A DNA stretch of 64,000 nt from Ahaetulla prasina (taxonomy: Eukaryota; Chordata; Lepidosauria; Squamata; Colubridae), in the NCBI RefSeq assembly GCF_028640845.1, contig NC_080539.1, positions 101,768,554-101,832,553 on the forward strand, in the 5' to 3' direction. Position numbers and translations under genes: made by a program. The first letter of the stretch is position 1. Each line of letters starts with the position of its first letter. A model generated the notes under the pieces. That model searched no databases. It saw nothing but the letters and a program-made list of their open reading frames with translations, and had not been told where the DNA came from. Below, piece by piece: positions 30,698 to 43,699 of this stretch.

Positions 30698-33335
30698 CAA
30701 ACTCTCTCATTACATTTTCTATTTTGGGGAATTATGTTCATTTTTAACACTACTGGAAATGCAGCAAACCAAATATGGAATTCATTTTCCTTTTGAATTA
30801 TTGGGATCTCACATGGGACTCTTCTCCCATTAATAAAAATACTTGCTTTATTATACATCGTGAAGAAATGCATAGTAACTTCCAGCTGTTTGACTCAAAC
30901 CAATCACCATTTCCCCCCTTTACATAGAAATTCAACATCTGGCTTTTGAACCTTTCAACTATTTGTGATGCGTTATTTAGAACTTATCTTCTTTCATTTC
31001 CTCACTTGCCCAACTCAATAGCTAAAGCAGAAAACAGCTATGATCACAATTAGTGGGGAAATGCTCTGGAGGCAAAAGTTGGTGATAGTTATCCTTCACA
31101 AGTTCTTAGTTTGCTGTAGAAATCAAACAATTTATTCCCAGGTCACTAAAGAATTTATTTCCAAATTTATTCCAAGATAAATGGGTAAAGGTTAGTCCAA
31201 TTCTGGTTTTTTTACCATCTCCTTCCTATTTAAATTTTATATATGTTAAATAGTATACATGATACAAATATTATTGCATCTGAACAAAAATGTCATTAAT
31301 ATCTCAAAAGTGCAGTTCTATATGAGTAAAGCGGCAAACACCTCTGTTTCTTTCCATATCATTTTAACTATAACCATTTTCACAGCATTGTCTTACATTA
31401 AAGGTAGCTAGTTTCGAAAATAATCAGCCACAAACTTTCTTTGTAAAGCCAGTTTAATTGCAGTCCATACTGGCTATTAACATGCAGCAAATCCAAACAC
31501 TGCTGTAGCTGGTTACAAATCAAGTAGATTATAAAAGAGCTTCATATTTCTTCCAAGCTTGATGATAAGTAATTTTGTTCCCCTTGCTTCATTGAATGCA
31601 GCACAGCAGCATGGTTACATTAATGAATGTTCCTTCACTCATAGTCCAGTGAAGCATAGACTGAGTTTAGGCAGTGTGAGTTGATTTTTAGTCAAATAAA
31701 TTAACTTCCTGCAACGTAAGAAAATGCTGTAGCAACTAGACAACACTGCAGAATCCTATGATCTGGAGGTCCTCTTTGTGCCTGTTGACCAAGTGAAATT
31801 TGTAAAAAAATATATTTACTTCAACATAAATATTCTAGTGTTTTTTGTTTTTTTTTATGGACTATGGATTAGGCTGGTCTGTCAAAAGCTTCTGGTAACA
31901 GTGAAATGAGAAAGGTTAATTCTAAAGAATCACAATAGATTCTTGGTGAGTTGAGATTTGATTACCTTCTGAACTTTGCCCTTCGTGTGGAGCAGCTGCC
32001 ACATTGCTCAGCGGCAACGGCAACAGTCATGGGATTCACAGCTTCTAACAACAAGGCAGCAATCAGAAGTTTGTTGGGAATTTGGACTGGTATAGAAAAA
32101 ATACCTCTTTGTCGTAGATATAAGGAGCTCTACAATAAGCAAGTGAATAGATGGCATAGCTGTTTGACAATGGTTCTTTTTAAATGTTGAATGATGACTA
32201 TATTCTACTCAGAAGAGAATACAAGAAGCTTTTTGTTTTAGGAAAGCCAAGATATAAAATGCCAACTCATCAATGACTTCTTCCTCAGTTCTAATCTTTC
32301 TTTGTTCTTGCAGGAAAAAAGAGACCTTATATAATTGCAATTTGTGTTCTGTTCAGTTTTTGCTAAATCCGATTGCTTAAAATCATCCTCAAAACCATCT
32401 AATAGATATTTCCCCTTTATTTTTCCTTTGAGAAGTCCCCCACCACAAAACATTTATTTGAATGCATTTATTTTTAAGAAACCAAGTTTTGCATTTAACT
32501 GATTATGAAAACATTCAAATTCCCAAATACTCGCATTCATCATGTAGTCAAACATACTGGTAGGCATGCATTTTGATTTCTAAGTCTTGACAGGCACATG
32601 TTTATCTTCTTCACAACATCTGAACACCATGGAGAAATTGGGTATATATGCCTTCTATTAAGACAACATTACTCCAAGAAAAACCACACCTTTCTCCGTT
32701 CGCCTACTAATAATATGTTCAACTGACAAACTGAAGAAAAACAGAGACTGTGTTTGCTTCCCATGCTTTGTTTTACATATTATTTATGTGCAAACTTGTA
32801 CATTCATGGACTGTTAAATAGATGGGTAAGAATCAGCCTTGATTCACTTTTATCCAGAAATTCAAAATCTGAAGGGAACATGATTAGATTAGCATTTGTG
32901 ATTCAAGGGTAAACCAGTTCAAGCTGCTTCAAGATTCAAGATTCAGTTAAAAAAGAAAGATGTCCATCTGCCACATGGGAAAGTATTAAACACCTGCACC
33001 TGCTTCATTTATTTGGCAGAATGGGATGAAAAGAGCTGGGTTGATAGACTCTTTAGAGTACTCCTGCCAAGTTTCAGCTGGACATCTTCAAATATTTCAC
33101 TCTAATGAATGTTTGGAATATTCCCTGGGTGCTTCTTTTAAGGCTGAGAAAGCAGAAATGAACAAAAGACAGGATCATACTTTTCAAATTTAGGGGGGAA
33201 AGAGACTGAATTATTAAGTTGTCCTGAGTTAGGGTAGAAAGTCTTCTACATGACTCAAAATATAATTTTTCAAAAACCATTTTAAAGTAAATTATCATTT
33301 TTTCCCTTGTTTGCACAGTTTGGTTGACAATGATG
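30698..33335. other. No gene seen
   Basis: 2.6 kb of AT-rich DNA. No repeat family, splice-bounded frame or RNA gene recognised. Confidence 0.5.

Positions 33336-33341
<6 letters not shown>

Positions 33342-33401
<60 letters not shown>
33342..33401. repeat. (GT)n(GA)n compound microsatellite
   Basis: About 27 bp of GT followed by about 33 bp of GA. Confidence 0.97.
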
Positions 33402-33403
<2 letters not shown>

Positions 33404-33628
33404 CAGTGGTGAAATCCAAATTTTTTTACTACAAGTGCTGTGGGCATGGCTTGGTGGGTGTGGTGTGGCTTGGTGGGCATGGCTTAGTTCTCCGGAGTAG
33501 AACTAAGCCATGAGTAGTTCTCCGGTTCTCCGAACTACTCAAAATTTCCACTACCGGTTCTCCGAACTGCTCAAAATCTCCGCTACCGGTTCTCCAGAAC
33601 CTGTCAGAACCTGCTAGATTTCACCCCG
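33404..33628. mobile_element. hAT-type MITE (CCGGTT family)
   Basis: Starts CAGTGGTGAAATCC and ends near ATTTCACCCCG. Contains ctccgaactactcaaaattt and ctaccggttctcc motifs in two tandem versions. The TSD is imperfect (GAGAGAAT / GTGTGAAT at best). Confidence 0.7.
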
Positions 33629-34794
33629 GTGTGAATCATGAATAAAATGGATAAACTGTGAATGGCATTTGGAGACCAAATTAGCAAGGATGTCAGGGTA
33701 AGCGTCCCAGTCATTTTCATTGATACATATTCACTGAATCAATGAATGAAATCAAATTAAAACTGTTTCATTCATAGATCCATTTTTTTCTAGTTTTGTG
33801 AAAATCCAAAGTATTGGCGAATTATTAGCTGCCGATATTCAGACACTAAGTGTGGAAAGATTAACTATCACTCTTCTTGAAGCCCCAATGTGCCATGCTA
33901 TTCAATCAAAGGAAATATGCAGAATAAAGTTCCCGCTCCTTTCTGTTCAATTTATTGATTTTATACCATTAAATTGTTAATGAGAACATATTCAAGCAAA
34001 AAAGCTTGCTCAGCTCTGAAGCAGATTCTCAGGTCACTGTGAAATCAAACTTTTATTAGACATCTACTATTCAGTCCTATAACCCATTGTATACCTTGTT
34101 ATTTGCAGAGCACTAGAATTATCTATAAATTTGAAAAAAGCAAAACATAAACCTAGTGAGAAATTATGTATGTATGCAAGGGGAAAAGATAACAAAAATA
34201 TCAAAGAAAAATGTCTTAGGAGATACATAAAGTGCTAATTATATTTTCTTTGATGTTGGAACTGTTGCAAACTAGTATTTCATTCATTCATCAATTCATT
34301 CATGGATTCCTTCATTTCACTGCATCATGGACCATGATAAAGACTGTATTATGGGATATACTACGGTATCATTGTCCTTGTTTCTTCTGAGCATATTGTT
34401 AATTTTAATTTGTGTATTAATTTTTTATATTGTTTTTATTTTGGGGTAGGATCAAAATATTGGGGTAATAAACAAACCTGCGCTTAGCCTTACAACTATA
34501 CTTTTTATAGGTTTTAATTATTAATGACTTTTGTTATGTTTTTCATTATTGTGCTTTATTGTTTCATGCTTTTAAATTTGTATGCTACTCAGAATCACAT
34601 ATATCAAATGGGCAGTTTTGTAAATTTAGCAAATAAATAAATAAATACATCTAGTTGAGCACTGTGGTGAGCATAAGCAGTTTCAAAAAATCTGCAAATG
34701 ATTTGAAAAGAAAATCAATGGAACCAACAGGAAGGATTCTTATATCCTTAGTCTAAACTAATCAATTTTTCACTCAGCAGCTACATTACATTTT
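33629..34794. other. No gene; a LINE-tail-like stretch at 34480-34650
   Basis: 34480-34650 ends aatgggcagttttgtaaat then (AAAT)n, as in an L2-type 3' tail. The rest is AT-rich and unassigned. Confidence 0.4.
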
Positions 34795-35271
34795 ATTTTT
34801 TTATTTTTTTTATTTTGTCGCACAGTATATATAAGTATAAGCATGAAATAACTATATAATATATAAGCATATATATAAGTATAAGTATGTAATAACTATA
34901 TTAATTGGCTATAATGAAAAGAAACAATAGGACAGGAACGGTAGACATGCTTGTGCTCTTATGCACGTCCCTTACAGACCTCTTAGGAATGGGGTGAGGT
35001 CAGTAGTAGAGAGTTTTTGGTTAAAGCTTTGGGGATTTTAGGAAGAGACCACAGAGTCAGGTAGTGTATTCCAAGTATTAACAATTCTGTTACTGAAGTC
35101 CTATTTTCTGCAATCAAGATTGGAGTGATTCACATTAAGCTTAAATCTATGGTGTGCTTGTGTGTTGTTGCAATTGAAGCTGAAGTAGTCTTCAACAGGA
35201 AGGCCATTGTAATAAATGATTCTATGAGTTAAACTTAGGTCATGTTGAAGGCGGTGGAGTTCTAAGTTTTC
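34795..35271 (-). mobile_element. Family A LINE 3' end
   Basis: Minus strand: decayed frame equivalent to ENLELHRLQ ... STTDLTPFLRG, then the stop and ggacgtgcataagagcac 3' UTR, TA-rich sequence and a (TAAAA)n tail at 34795. Broken by small indels. Confidence 0.85.
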
Positions 35272-35304
35272 TCGAATACATATTATATAGCACTCTTCTC
35301 CAAC

Positions 35305-35535
35305 ATAATAGCAATAGCACTTTTATGCCTCTTTGTGATGCCTTACAGCTCTCCCTAAGCGATTTACAGAGTTGGTATATTGCTTCCCCCAAAAAATCTG
35401 GGTCCTCATTTTACCTACCTTGGAAGGATGGAAGGCTGAGTCAACCTTGAACCGGTCAGAATCAAGCTGCTGGCAGTGAGCAGAATCAGCCTGCAATACT
35501 GCATTCTAACCACTGTGCCACCATGGCTCTAATGC
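35305..35535 (-). mobile_element. tRNA-derived SINE
   Basis: Minus-strand head agagccatggtggcacagtg at 35515-35534, with body and GCTATT tail as in the copy at 28488. Confidence 0.85.
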
Positions 35536-36475
35536 TGTCTAGCATGACCTTGAGGGAGTTGAAGTCCAATATTTTTGAAGACATCACAGTGGAAAAGATT
35601 GCCGTATATATAAGGAATGTGCTGCTACTAAACTTGGAATACCCTTGCTGTCTTTTATTTATTTATTTTTAAAAATCTGGTCAGTCAAACTTTTTTGCAA
35701 TTTTCATTTATTAGAGACTTGACCTGCAAACTAATATGCAACCTCAATTGGAATGTTAAAAATACTTAAATAATTCTGTGCCTAGTTTTTATACAAGTCA
35801 TGGTGACTTACTGAAATCAATATGTGGTTTACAGCATTTTAATAAATAACAAGTATAAATGGTTACTATAAATAATAACTCTGATTATCATATGCAATCA
35901 AACCTTTCACCTGCTGAGAGGCATACCACATTTATGCAGATCAGCTTTAGGCCTTTCATCCATGAAATTATAGAATGTATAATGTGATGGGCCATGATAT
36001 TTTTAGTTTACTGTAATTGCTTATTTATAAAAGAGCTATCAACAGCCCACTTTAAATAAATTCCAAAATCACTGTAGGGCATTTAGAAATGAATATTTTA
36101 TATGACATTTTAAGAGATTATGAGCGTCTCTTTGAACAGTCAAATTAATGGCTATTTGGCTGTTTAAAGTCATTCTGTGCAGATTTAGGGTAATCGTATA
36201 TAAATCATAATTACTGCATTTGGGTTTTAATAAGGAGTAGATCCCACCTAACTGACAATCCTGCAGCATCCGTATGTTTATGTGTGGATGGTTGATTTGG
36301 AAGGAAAGAAAAACTGATCAAAATGTTCTACCGCTTTTTAATGAGAGAGAGAGAAAAAAAAATAATACAATGGGGTTATTATTTAGAAAGGGTTACCTGG
36401 TTTTTATCCTTTTTCATTTGATCATATGCATCAAGGATGCTATAGTCCAGCAATTTGTGATGCTAGTTCTGGATA
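35536..36475. other. No gene seen
   Basis: AT-rich. Nothing recognised. Confidence 0.5.
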
Positions 36476-36483
36476 TTCTAGAT

Positions 36484-36619
36484 CAGGGGTGTCAATCTCA
36501 TGGCATCACATTGTCATCACATGACGTATCACAACATTTTTTCCTCTTTGCTAAAATGGGGGTGGGGGTGGCCAGTGCTTGATGCTTCCAACCTGTGGGC
36601 TGTGAGTTTGACACCCCTG
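36484..36619. mobile_element. hAT-type MITE (TGTCAAACTC family)
   Basis: A 136-bp element, CAGGGGTGTCAATCTC to GAGTTTGACACCCCTG, between TTCTAGAT (36476-36483) and CTCTAGAT (36620-36627), a 7/8 TSD. Confidence 0.85.
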
Positions 36620-36627
36620 CTCTAGAT

Positions 36628-36785
36628 CAGTGTTTCTCAATCTTGGCAACTTGAAGATATGTGGACTTCAATTTCCAGAATTCCCCAGCCAGCATTTTGT
36701 GGAGGGTAACATTTTGACAGGTCTTAGATTCCTCTGATGCTCCCTTTGGGGTATTCTGGAAATTATACTTCAATTGTCTGTATTG
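36628..36785. mobile_element. MITE-like repeat (CAGTGTTTCTCAA type)
   Basis: CAGTGTTTCTCAATCTTGGC followed by tgtggacttcaatttccaga and a second, inverted version (ttctggaaattatacttcaa) near 36750. It starts at the right TSD of the previous MITE. The right end is unclear. Confidence 0.55.
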
Positions 36786-37011
36786 GAGTCTTTTAATAAT
36801 GCCAGAATATCAAAGTCTTAAGTTTTGAAAAAGAGTTAATACTGTGCCCCATTTATATATTACCATAGTATTGCTTTTCCTCACAACCATAACAGGAGAC
36901 TTATGACTAACCCTCAGGTTGTGGCCATCTCAGCAGATCACAATTCAGAAATCTGGCAATCTTCATTCAGCTTTGATGGTTGCATTTGCCTTAGTGTCAT
37001 TTGCACTCTTC

Positions 37012-37255
37012 ATAGCCGCAGTGGCACAGTGGTTAGAATGAAATACTGCAGACTACTTCTGCTGACAGCTGCCTGCCTCAATTTCGCAGTTCGAATCTCA
37101 CCAGGCTCAAAGTTGACAAAGCCTTCCCTCCTTCGGAAGTTGGTAAAATGAGGACCCAGATTGTTGGGAGGAAATATGGTGACCCTGTAAACCTCTTAGA
37201 GAGGGCTGTAAAGCACTGTGAAGCAATATATACACGTCTAAATACTAATGCTATA
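37012..37255 (+). mobile_element. tRNA-derived SINE
   Basis: Head agccgcagtggcacagtggt and a good B box (gcagttcgaatctc), then the shared body and a CTAATGCTATA tail. Confidence 0.85.
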
Positions 37256-38310
37256 GTAGGCTTCCAAAAAGCAAAACCAATGGGCAAGTTGGAAGGAAGT
37301 CACAAGTTGTGGTTACCTGTCACCCCATTTAAGACCTGTGATGATTTGCTCAACCATCTCAGCCAGAACTGATCAATTGAGGTTTTAAGTTGGGCACAAC
37401 TCACATGGCATTTCGCTTTACAAGCACTTTGCTTAGCAACAGAACTGCTGGTTCCAATTGCGATCAGTAATTGAGGACTACCTGAATGATCAGAGCCTGC
37501 AGGTGGCCATAATGAGGAAAAGTTGATGACACTCCATCTTTTCACCTCTGATACAAACACAAAAGTGAACATTTGCTGGTGACACACATTTTGTCATTTA
37601 CTTATTCTTGCCGCAAGTATTTCAAAGGGCTATCATCAAAAAGGATGAGAAGAAGCTCAGGTGAGCTTCAGAAACAGTTTGAACAGTTCTTCCTCACAAG
37701 TAAATCTACAGAAGAAATATAGTGTAAGAATATTGCTAGGTTATAAGGAATATTCCTTGCAACAGTTTCTAATCTTTACAATACTTTCAATTGTTCATGC
37801 CAGTAGTTTTGTTAAGAAATAAAGCCAGAATGACCCACTTTTCAGTGACCGGCGAGATAAAGAAAATAGTATTTTATCATATAGCTTTTCAAAAAGTGAC
37901 AGCACTCTAACAAAATAAGTTGCCCTCGTGGACATTTTACCCTTTACAGAGCCCTTAAAGATTCAAAAGTCTATGCTGAAAGGTTGGCCATTTCTTCAGT
38001 AATGAAATATCTCATTAAATCATTTTAAAATTCTTTAAAATATTTTTCAGACTGGTAATCAATGAGACTCCAACTGAAATACTGACATACAATTTTACCA
38101 AGGAGAAATATCAATCAATCAAGAATGTGCTTCTAAGACACGACCTAATAAAGAGTGAGTTTTATTTGAATCAATAGTACTATATTTTCTTTAAAATGTT
38201 TTTCTCCTTAATTGAGTTAGGAATAATTGAGCTGACCATACAATGAAAGGGGTAGAAGTCCACAGCTGGAAGTGATGAGATAAACTTTTCTCGTCCATTT
38301 CTGATATTTT
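37256..38310. other. No gene seen
   Basis: Nothing recognised. Confidence 0.5.
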
Positions 38311-38317
38311 CTTTGGA

Positions 38318-38588
38318 AATACACTTTTTTTTAAATTTGCATTTATATCCCGCCCTTCTCCGAAGACTCAGGGCGGCTTACACTATGTTAAGCAATAGTC
38401 TTCATCCATTTGTATATTTATATACAAAGCCAATTTATTGCCCCCAACAATCTGGGTCCTCATTTTACCTACCTTATAAAGGATGGAAGGCTGAGTCAAC
38501 CTTGGGCCTGGTGGAACTTGAACCTGCAGTAATTGCAAGCAGCTGTGTTAATAACAGACTGTCTTAGCAGTCTGAGCTACCAGAGGCC
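38318..38588 (-). mobile_element. tRNA-derived SINE with L2-type 3' end
   Basis: Close relative of 1260-1535. Minus-strand head near 38585 with A box (tagctcagactgc) and B box (ggttcaagttc), L2-like hairpin at 38349-38376 and an A-rich tail. Confidence 0.85.
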
Positions 38589-38794
38589 CTTCTGGACAAA
38601 AATCCTTAATATGGATGTTAATCCTTAATAGCTTTTCATATCTTTTTGTTTAGAAATGCTTGCTTTAATTAATGTTAAATTAATTGTTGTTAAACAATTA
38701 TTCTCCCTTTTTCTAGAAAGAAAAAAAAATAAACATATTCATCTCTTTTTTTATATACATACTTTCCTTAGAATAAAATGAAATAGTGTAATAG

Positions 38795-39345
38795 CCACTG
38801 TGTAAGACCCACGAACAGAAGAGTAGCAGAGTGCACCCATGAATGTCAAATAGCAGTCAGAAGACACAAGGAAAACCTCTTAGTCCAACAATACATGCAT
38901 AAACTCAATCATAATTTCAACCAGGGAACTGTGAGCATTCTAGGCTAAGCTTCATCCAAAGTTATGGCATTTCTGGAAGCTTGGCATTCAGACAAATCAG
39001 CCATCAATAGACAAAGATAAATAAACCACATTTGTACACCATGCAAAAGAGATAATAAAAAAGCTAAGAAGCAAACAAAAAAGATCAGAACACATTCTTT
39101 CCAGAAACAAGATAAACAGAGATTAACACTAGACAAACAAAAGAACAGAAAACAAAACCCTAATTAAGGAACTACCAAGGTTAAAACTACACCCTCACCA
39201 ACACTAGCAGGGCTAGCTAACATATGTGAAAAGCAATTAAACCCACACTCTTCAGGGCTGATTATGTTACCTAGTTAGGTAATGAAACTGCAAGAAGCAA
39301 CCTAGCTCAAAGAGCGAAAGGACTTCACACTTTCCTTAGAATAAT
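38795..39345 (+). mobile_element. Penelope-like fragment (family 2): endonuclease tail and terminal region
   Basis: The decayed plus-strand frame reads like the C-terminal end of a Penelope GIY-YIG domain (VAECTHECQIAVRRHKENLL near 38825, MAFLEAWHSDKSAINRQ near 38965-39010). Downstream is a terminal region with CTGATTA ... GAAACTGC (39258-39291) around a GTTACC/GGTAAT hairpin, and a decayed 'ctcaaagagcgaaagga'. Confidence 0.6.
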
Positions 39346-40104
39346 CAGAACACTTTAAAACTTATCTGGAAATTTATTTTCTAAAATTTCTATGTAGGGA
39401 AGAAATAGAACATGCTATTAATTTCCCCCCAAAAAAGTGATGCTCACTCAAAACAGAACATATGTCTCTTCCACACCAGGGGTGGGTTCTAAATTTTTTT
39501 ACTACCGGTTCTGCGGGCGTGGCTTATTTTGTGGGAGTGGCTTGATGGTCATGTGAGTGGGTGTGGTTTGATGGTCATGTGAGTGGGTGGGTGTGGCCAA
39601 CTTGATGTCACTCACATCAAAAGTGCATTTGGCCCCTCCCCTCCTAGCCATTCCTTGTCACACCCAGCCTCAACGTATCTATAGTTCTCTAAAAATGTTG
39701 TTCACCTTTTATTATCTATATACTATAGATACACTTTCACTTTCACTGAAAGGAGGAAATGGCTCACATGTTTTGCCCAAGAGTGTGATAGGCAGCAGTC
39801 TTTTAAGGGGCTGCTAGAAAGAAGGGGGGGAAGTATTTTCCAAAGCACCAGAAGGCAAATTAAGAAGCAACGGATGGAAATTGAACAGAGAGAAGCAACT
39901 TAAAACTAAGGAGAAACTTCCTGACAGTGTGAACCAATATAGGTGCAGAAATATTTCAGTTATAATTTCACATATAAAATATCCATTCGTGTAATACAAC
40001 CTGCATATTGTTCAAAACAGGTAATTAGGCTGATGTTTGACAGCAAGCCTAAAAGTCAAAGATCACAAGAGTGCTGCTTTCTCTGTATGTATACAAAACA
40101 TCAC

Positions 40105-41222
40105 ATATAGAATAGAATAGAATAGAATAGAATAGAATAGAATAGAATAGAATAGAATAGAATTTTTATTGGCCAAGTGTGATTGGACACACAAGGAATT
40201 TGTCTTGGTGCATATGCTCTCAGTGTGCATAAAAGAAAAGATACGTTCATCAAGGTACAACATTTACAACACAATTGATGGTCAATATATCAATATAAAT
40301 CATAAGGATTGCCAGCAACAAGTTATAGTCATACAGTCATAAGTGGAAAGAGATTGGTGATGGGAACGATGAGAAGATTAATAGTAGTGCAGATTTAGTA
40401 AATAGTTTGACAGTGTTGAAGGAATTATTTGTTTAGCAGAGTGATGGCCTTTGGGAAAAAACTGTTCTTGTGTCTAGTTGTTCTGGTGTGCAGTGCTCTA
40501 TAGCGTCGTTTTGAGGGTAGGAGTTGAAACAGTTTATGTCCAGGATGTGAGGAGTCTGTAGATATTTTCACGGCCCTCTTCTTGATTCGTGCAGTATACA
40601 GGTCCTCAATGGAAGGCAGGTTGGTAGCAATAATTTTTTCTGCAGTTCTAATTATCCTCTGAAGTCTGCGTTTTTCTTGTTGGGTTGCAGAACCGAACCA
40701 GACAGTTATAGAGGTGCAAATGACAGACTCAATAATTCCTCTGTAGAACTGAATCAGCAGCTCCTTGGGCAGTTTGAGCTTACTGAGTTGGCGCAGAAAG
40801 AACATTCTTTGTTGTCCTTTTTTAATGATGTTTTTGATGTTAGCTGTCCATTTTAGATCTTGCGATATGATAGAACCTAGAAATTTAAAGGTTTCTACTG
40901 TTGATACTGTGTTGTCAAGTATTGTGAGAGGTGGAAGTATGGAAGGGTTTCTCCTAAAGTCTACCACCATTTCTACGGTTTTGAGTGTGTTCAGTTCCAG
41001 ATTGTTTTGGTTGCACCACAAGGCTAGTCGTTCGACCTCTTGTCTATATGCGGATTCGTCATTGTCTCGAATGAGACCAATCACTGTTGTGTCATCTGTG
41101 AACTTCAGTAGCTTAACAGATGGATCGTTGGAGATGCAGTCATTGATATACAGAGAGAAGAGAAGTGGGGAGAGCACACAGCCTTGGGGAGCCCCTGTGC
41201 TAATTGTACACCCACCCAACTG
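40105..41222 (-). mobile_element. Rex1-like LINE, 3' 1.1 kb, with (AATAG)n tail
   Basis: Contains the RT frame at 40425-41219, a 3' UTR with cttggccaataaaaattct, and about 55 bp of AATAG repeats at 40108-40162. 5' truncated just before the RT palm. Snake genomes are reported to carry LINEs that seed this pentanucleotide; that link is from memory. Confidence 0.88.
40425..41219 (-). pseudogene. Rex1-like reverse transcriptase C-terminal half (264 codons open)
   Basis: The open frame starts at a truncation and reads STGAPQGCVLSPLLFSLY (7-24), then the catalytic FTDDTTVIGL with D42-D43 intact, LWCNQNNLELNTLKTVEMVV and FKFLGSIISQDLKW. The C-terminal connection follows (IESVICTSITVWFGSATQQE, IIRTAEKIIATNLPS, SHPGHKLFQLLPSKRRYR) and ends KNSFFPKAITLLNK. 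This layout matches the Rex1/Babar group. It is the least damaged LINE frame in the window, with no internal stop over 264 codons. It lacks the endonuclease and RT N-terminus, so it cannot move itself. Confidence 0.88.
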
Positions 41223-41236
41223 CTAATTGTCCCCCA

Positions 41237-42019
41237 CCCAACTGCCGGCCCATGCCTTTTGGTCTTACCTTCTCCAGCAGAGGTGAGCAGAAGCACGTGG
41301 CTAAATTCTGCAAGTAGTGGCTGGGCCAGGCGGGCAAGCAAGACGAGCGAGCGAGTGAGCATCAGGTGGGCTGGGTGAGCGAGCAGGAACAAGGAACTGG
41401 TTCGGGGGCGTGGCCAGTCAGAGGTCACTGCCAGTTCGGGGAACCACGTCAAATTGCCACTAACGGTTCTCCCAAACCGGTCAGAACCGGTAGCAGCCCA
41501 CCTCTGTTCCACACCTTAAATATACTCATGTAGATTACAACCTTGATAGGAGGAAGTCACAAAACTTTGCTTCTGGTGAAAGGACTTTAAAAGCCTGGAA
41601 ATAGAAGTCTGGAATGAATAACTATAGATATGTCCTTGCAAGGATATTTCAGAGTTAAGATCAATTTTATGTTAAAAAAATGGAATGATGACAGCAAACG
41701 ATAGAAATGCATAGCAAGAAACCATTAAATTAATCCCATAAAATTCTTGTTCATCATCTTGCTGTACATTTTCTAAATACTTAGAAGATACTAACAGAAG
41801 TTTATTAATAGTTTGTCATGCTGCCTACAATTCTCAAATGCAAATGCTGCCCTTTCTTAGTTCATATTTTGCATGCACCAAATTATATTTTTCATAACTA
41901 CATTTTAGAGTAATTGAAATATTACTAAGGTAGATAGAAACTAGGATATCTAACAAGCTAATGACTTGTGATTCCTCTTGCATGTACAAACAAATCTGTC
42001 TGTAAAAAAATGATGGTAT
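41237..42019. repeat. Direct duplication, copy 1 (783 bp)
   Basis: Collinear with 49582-50364 at a constant offset of 8345 bases with no net indel. I count about seven substitutions. It covers the right part of the hAT MITE and 513 bp of its flank. Confidence 0.93.
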
Positions 42020-42434
42020 TGAATGCTGAACTAAAGTCTACAAAAAGGACCCTTGCATAGGTCTTTGGAGACTCAAGATGTTGTAGGATGTAGTGCAGAT
42101 ATATTAATATACACTATTAGTATACTTAATATACTATCAGGAATAGTATATTAAGATGGACTTATGCAACCTGATATACAAAATAAACACACACATATTT
42201 ATGCTCTGGACTATAGACATTGAATGCATGTAAATCCCTGAATAATATGTGGTAGCCCTGGGCAAAAGAAAGGCAGTAAAATCACTCTAGGTGTAGGGAC
42301 AGTGTAAAATATTAACACATGATAAATAACGGAACAATTAAAAATAATAACACAGAGTTCTCTCTCCCCCCCACCCCTTCCTTCCTCTTTCTTTTTTCTT
42401 TCTCTTTCTTTCTTCTCTCTCTCTCTCTCTCTCA

Positions 42435-42468
<34 letters not shown>

Positions 42469-42473
42469 AACAC

Positions 42474-42522
<49 letters not shown>

Positions 42523-43205
42523 CACACACACACATACACCTGATCTCGTTCTCATTTTTCCCACTCCCCGATCCTTCTCCCCAACCCCCTACCCTGCCTT
42601 CCTTTTGAAACTCCTTTCAGGGTGGGAGGGAAGACCAAATAAAAACGGGCTGCTTAGCCACTTTCTGGGACTGAAAAGTTGAGGCGACCCAAGGAAGCAG
42701 CAACCGGCCAGGACTAAGACGATCCCCACTCCCAACCCACCCCGTGCCATCATCTTTTTCTCTCCCCACCCCCACTCTTCTCTCTCCCAGGAAGAAGGGG
42801 ACTAACCTAAATAAAAAAAAAAGAAACTTCTGCTGCTGAACAGAGAAAGCAGTAGCTGCTACGGAGTTAAAACAACGCAGTTAAGATGTACATTTTACCA
42901 GAGGGGAACTTCCGGGTCATCTCTCATCCATTGTTTGCTGGAAAAAACCTTGCAAAGAAAAAAAATACTTCTCGTGCATGCAAGGCAATTAACTTCTCGC
43001 ACTCAGGAGAAGTTTTTCTTCACTTTGCAAGGCTGTTGGCTTCCTGTAATCTGCAGTTTACTCGTGAACCCCATGCTCACGTGTAAACTTGCTCACAAGT
43101 AAACTGCACATTAGAGAGGCAGCCAGCTCTGCTGCTCACAGGCAGCAGCTCGCAGGCAGCAAAAGAAACCGCCGCCTCCTGCCTCCGTGCATGGAGGAGG
43201 CCAAG
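42020..43205. other. No gene; compound CT/CA microsatellite
   Basis: 42361-42540 holds pyrimidine-rich CT repeats interleaved with CA repeats. From 42560 the sequence is GC-rich, with palindromic gtttactcgtgaa / ttcacaagtaaac-type motifs near 43055-43110, similar to 49335-49410. No exon recognised. Confidence 0.6.
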
Positions 43206-43574
43206 TGTCAGGCCTGGAAACCATATTAGACTTTAGGGTTCCAGACGCTGCCACATTTTTCCCCTGAGGGGAGGAGGGGGGTTGAGGGGTATGGTAACAT
43301 TCTTCAAGCGGTCAAGGTCGGATGGTGTTCACATCTGCAGGAAGAGTGGCAAGAAGATATTCGAATGAACTGGAAGAACGTGGGACCATGTGACCATCAA
43401 AGGGGTCAGGGGGGTGGGACTCTTGGGGTTTGTATAACTGGGAAAAGAATCCGGAACTTCAGTTTTGGAATTGCACTCATCGTGTGCCAGTCTCCTCATG
43501 CTAGTAAAGAACTCTGGAAAAGAAATGCCTCCGAGTTTCTTTTACGCAGAAGAGGTATTTCTGGAACCTTGACA
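43206..43574 (+). repeat. 5' LTR of chromovirus B
   Basis: 369 bp, TG...CA. Contains a poly-G-rich segment (gaggggaggaggggggttga). Confidence 0.95.
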
Positions 43575-43699
43575 TTATTCCAAAACTCATAACTTTCTTT
43601 TGCTAACGGTACCCTCTCCTCCTCTCAGAGGGGGCCCGTTAGAGGGGTGCTGGGCCCCAGTCTCCGCAACCTCCACAGCGGTGCAAAGACCCAGTGAAG

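Larger units (their letters stand above)
39477..41506. mobile_element. hAT-type MITE (CCGGTT family) with a Rex1-like LINE inside
   Basis: Left end CAGGGGTGGGTTCT, right end CCCACCTCTG, with TSD TTCCACAC at 39469-39476 and 41507-41514. 39477-40100 and 41223-41506 are MITE; the LINE at 40105-41222 separates them. The right part is GC-rich and is duplicated at 49582. Confidence 0.85.

Noticed and set aside
30455..30700. Lys/Glu-rich open frames here and at 60484-60792 and 42211-42543
   Set aside because: Products of tetra- and dinucleotide arrays read in frame.
28736..33335. Host exons in the long repeat-poor interval
   Set aside because: Open frames are short, low in complexity and lack recognisable domains or splice-bounded conserved stretches.
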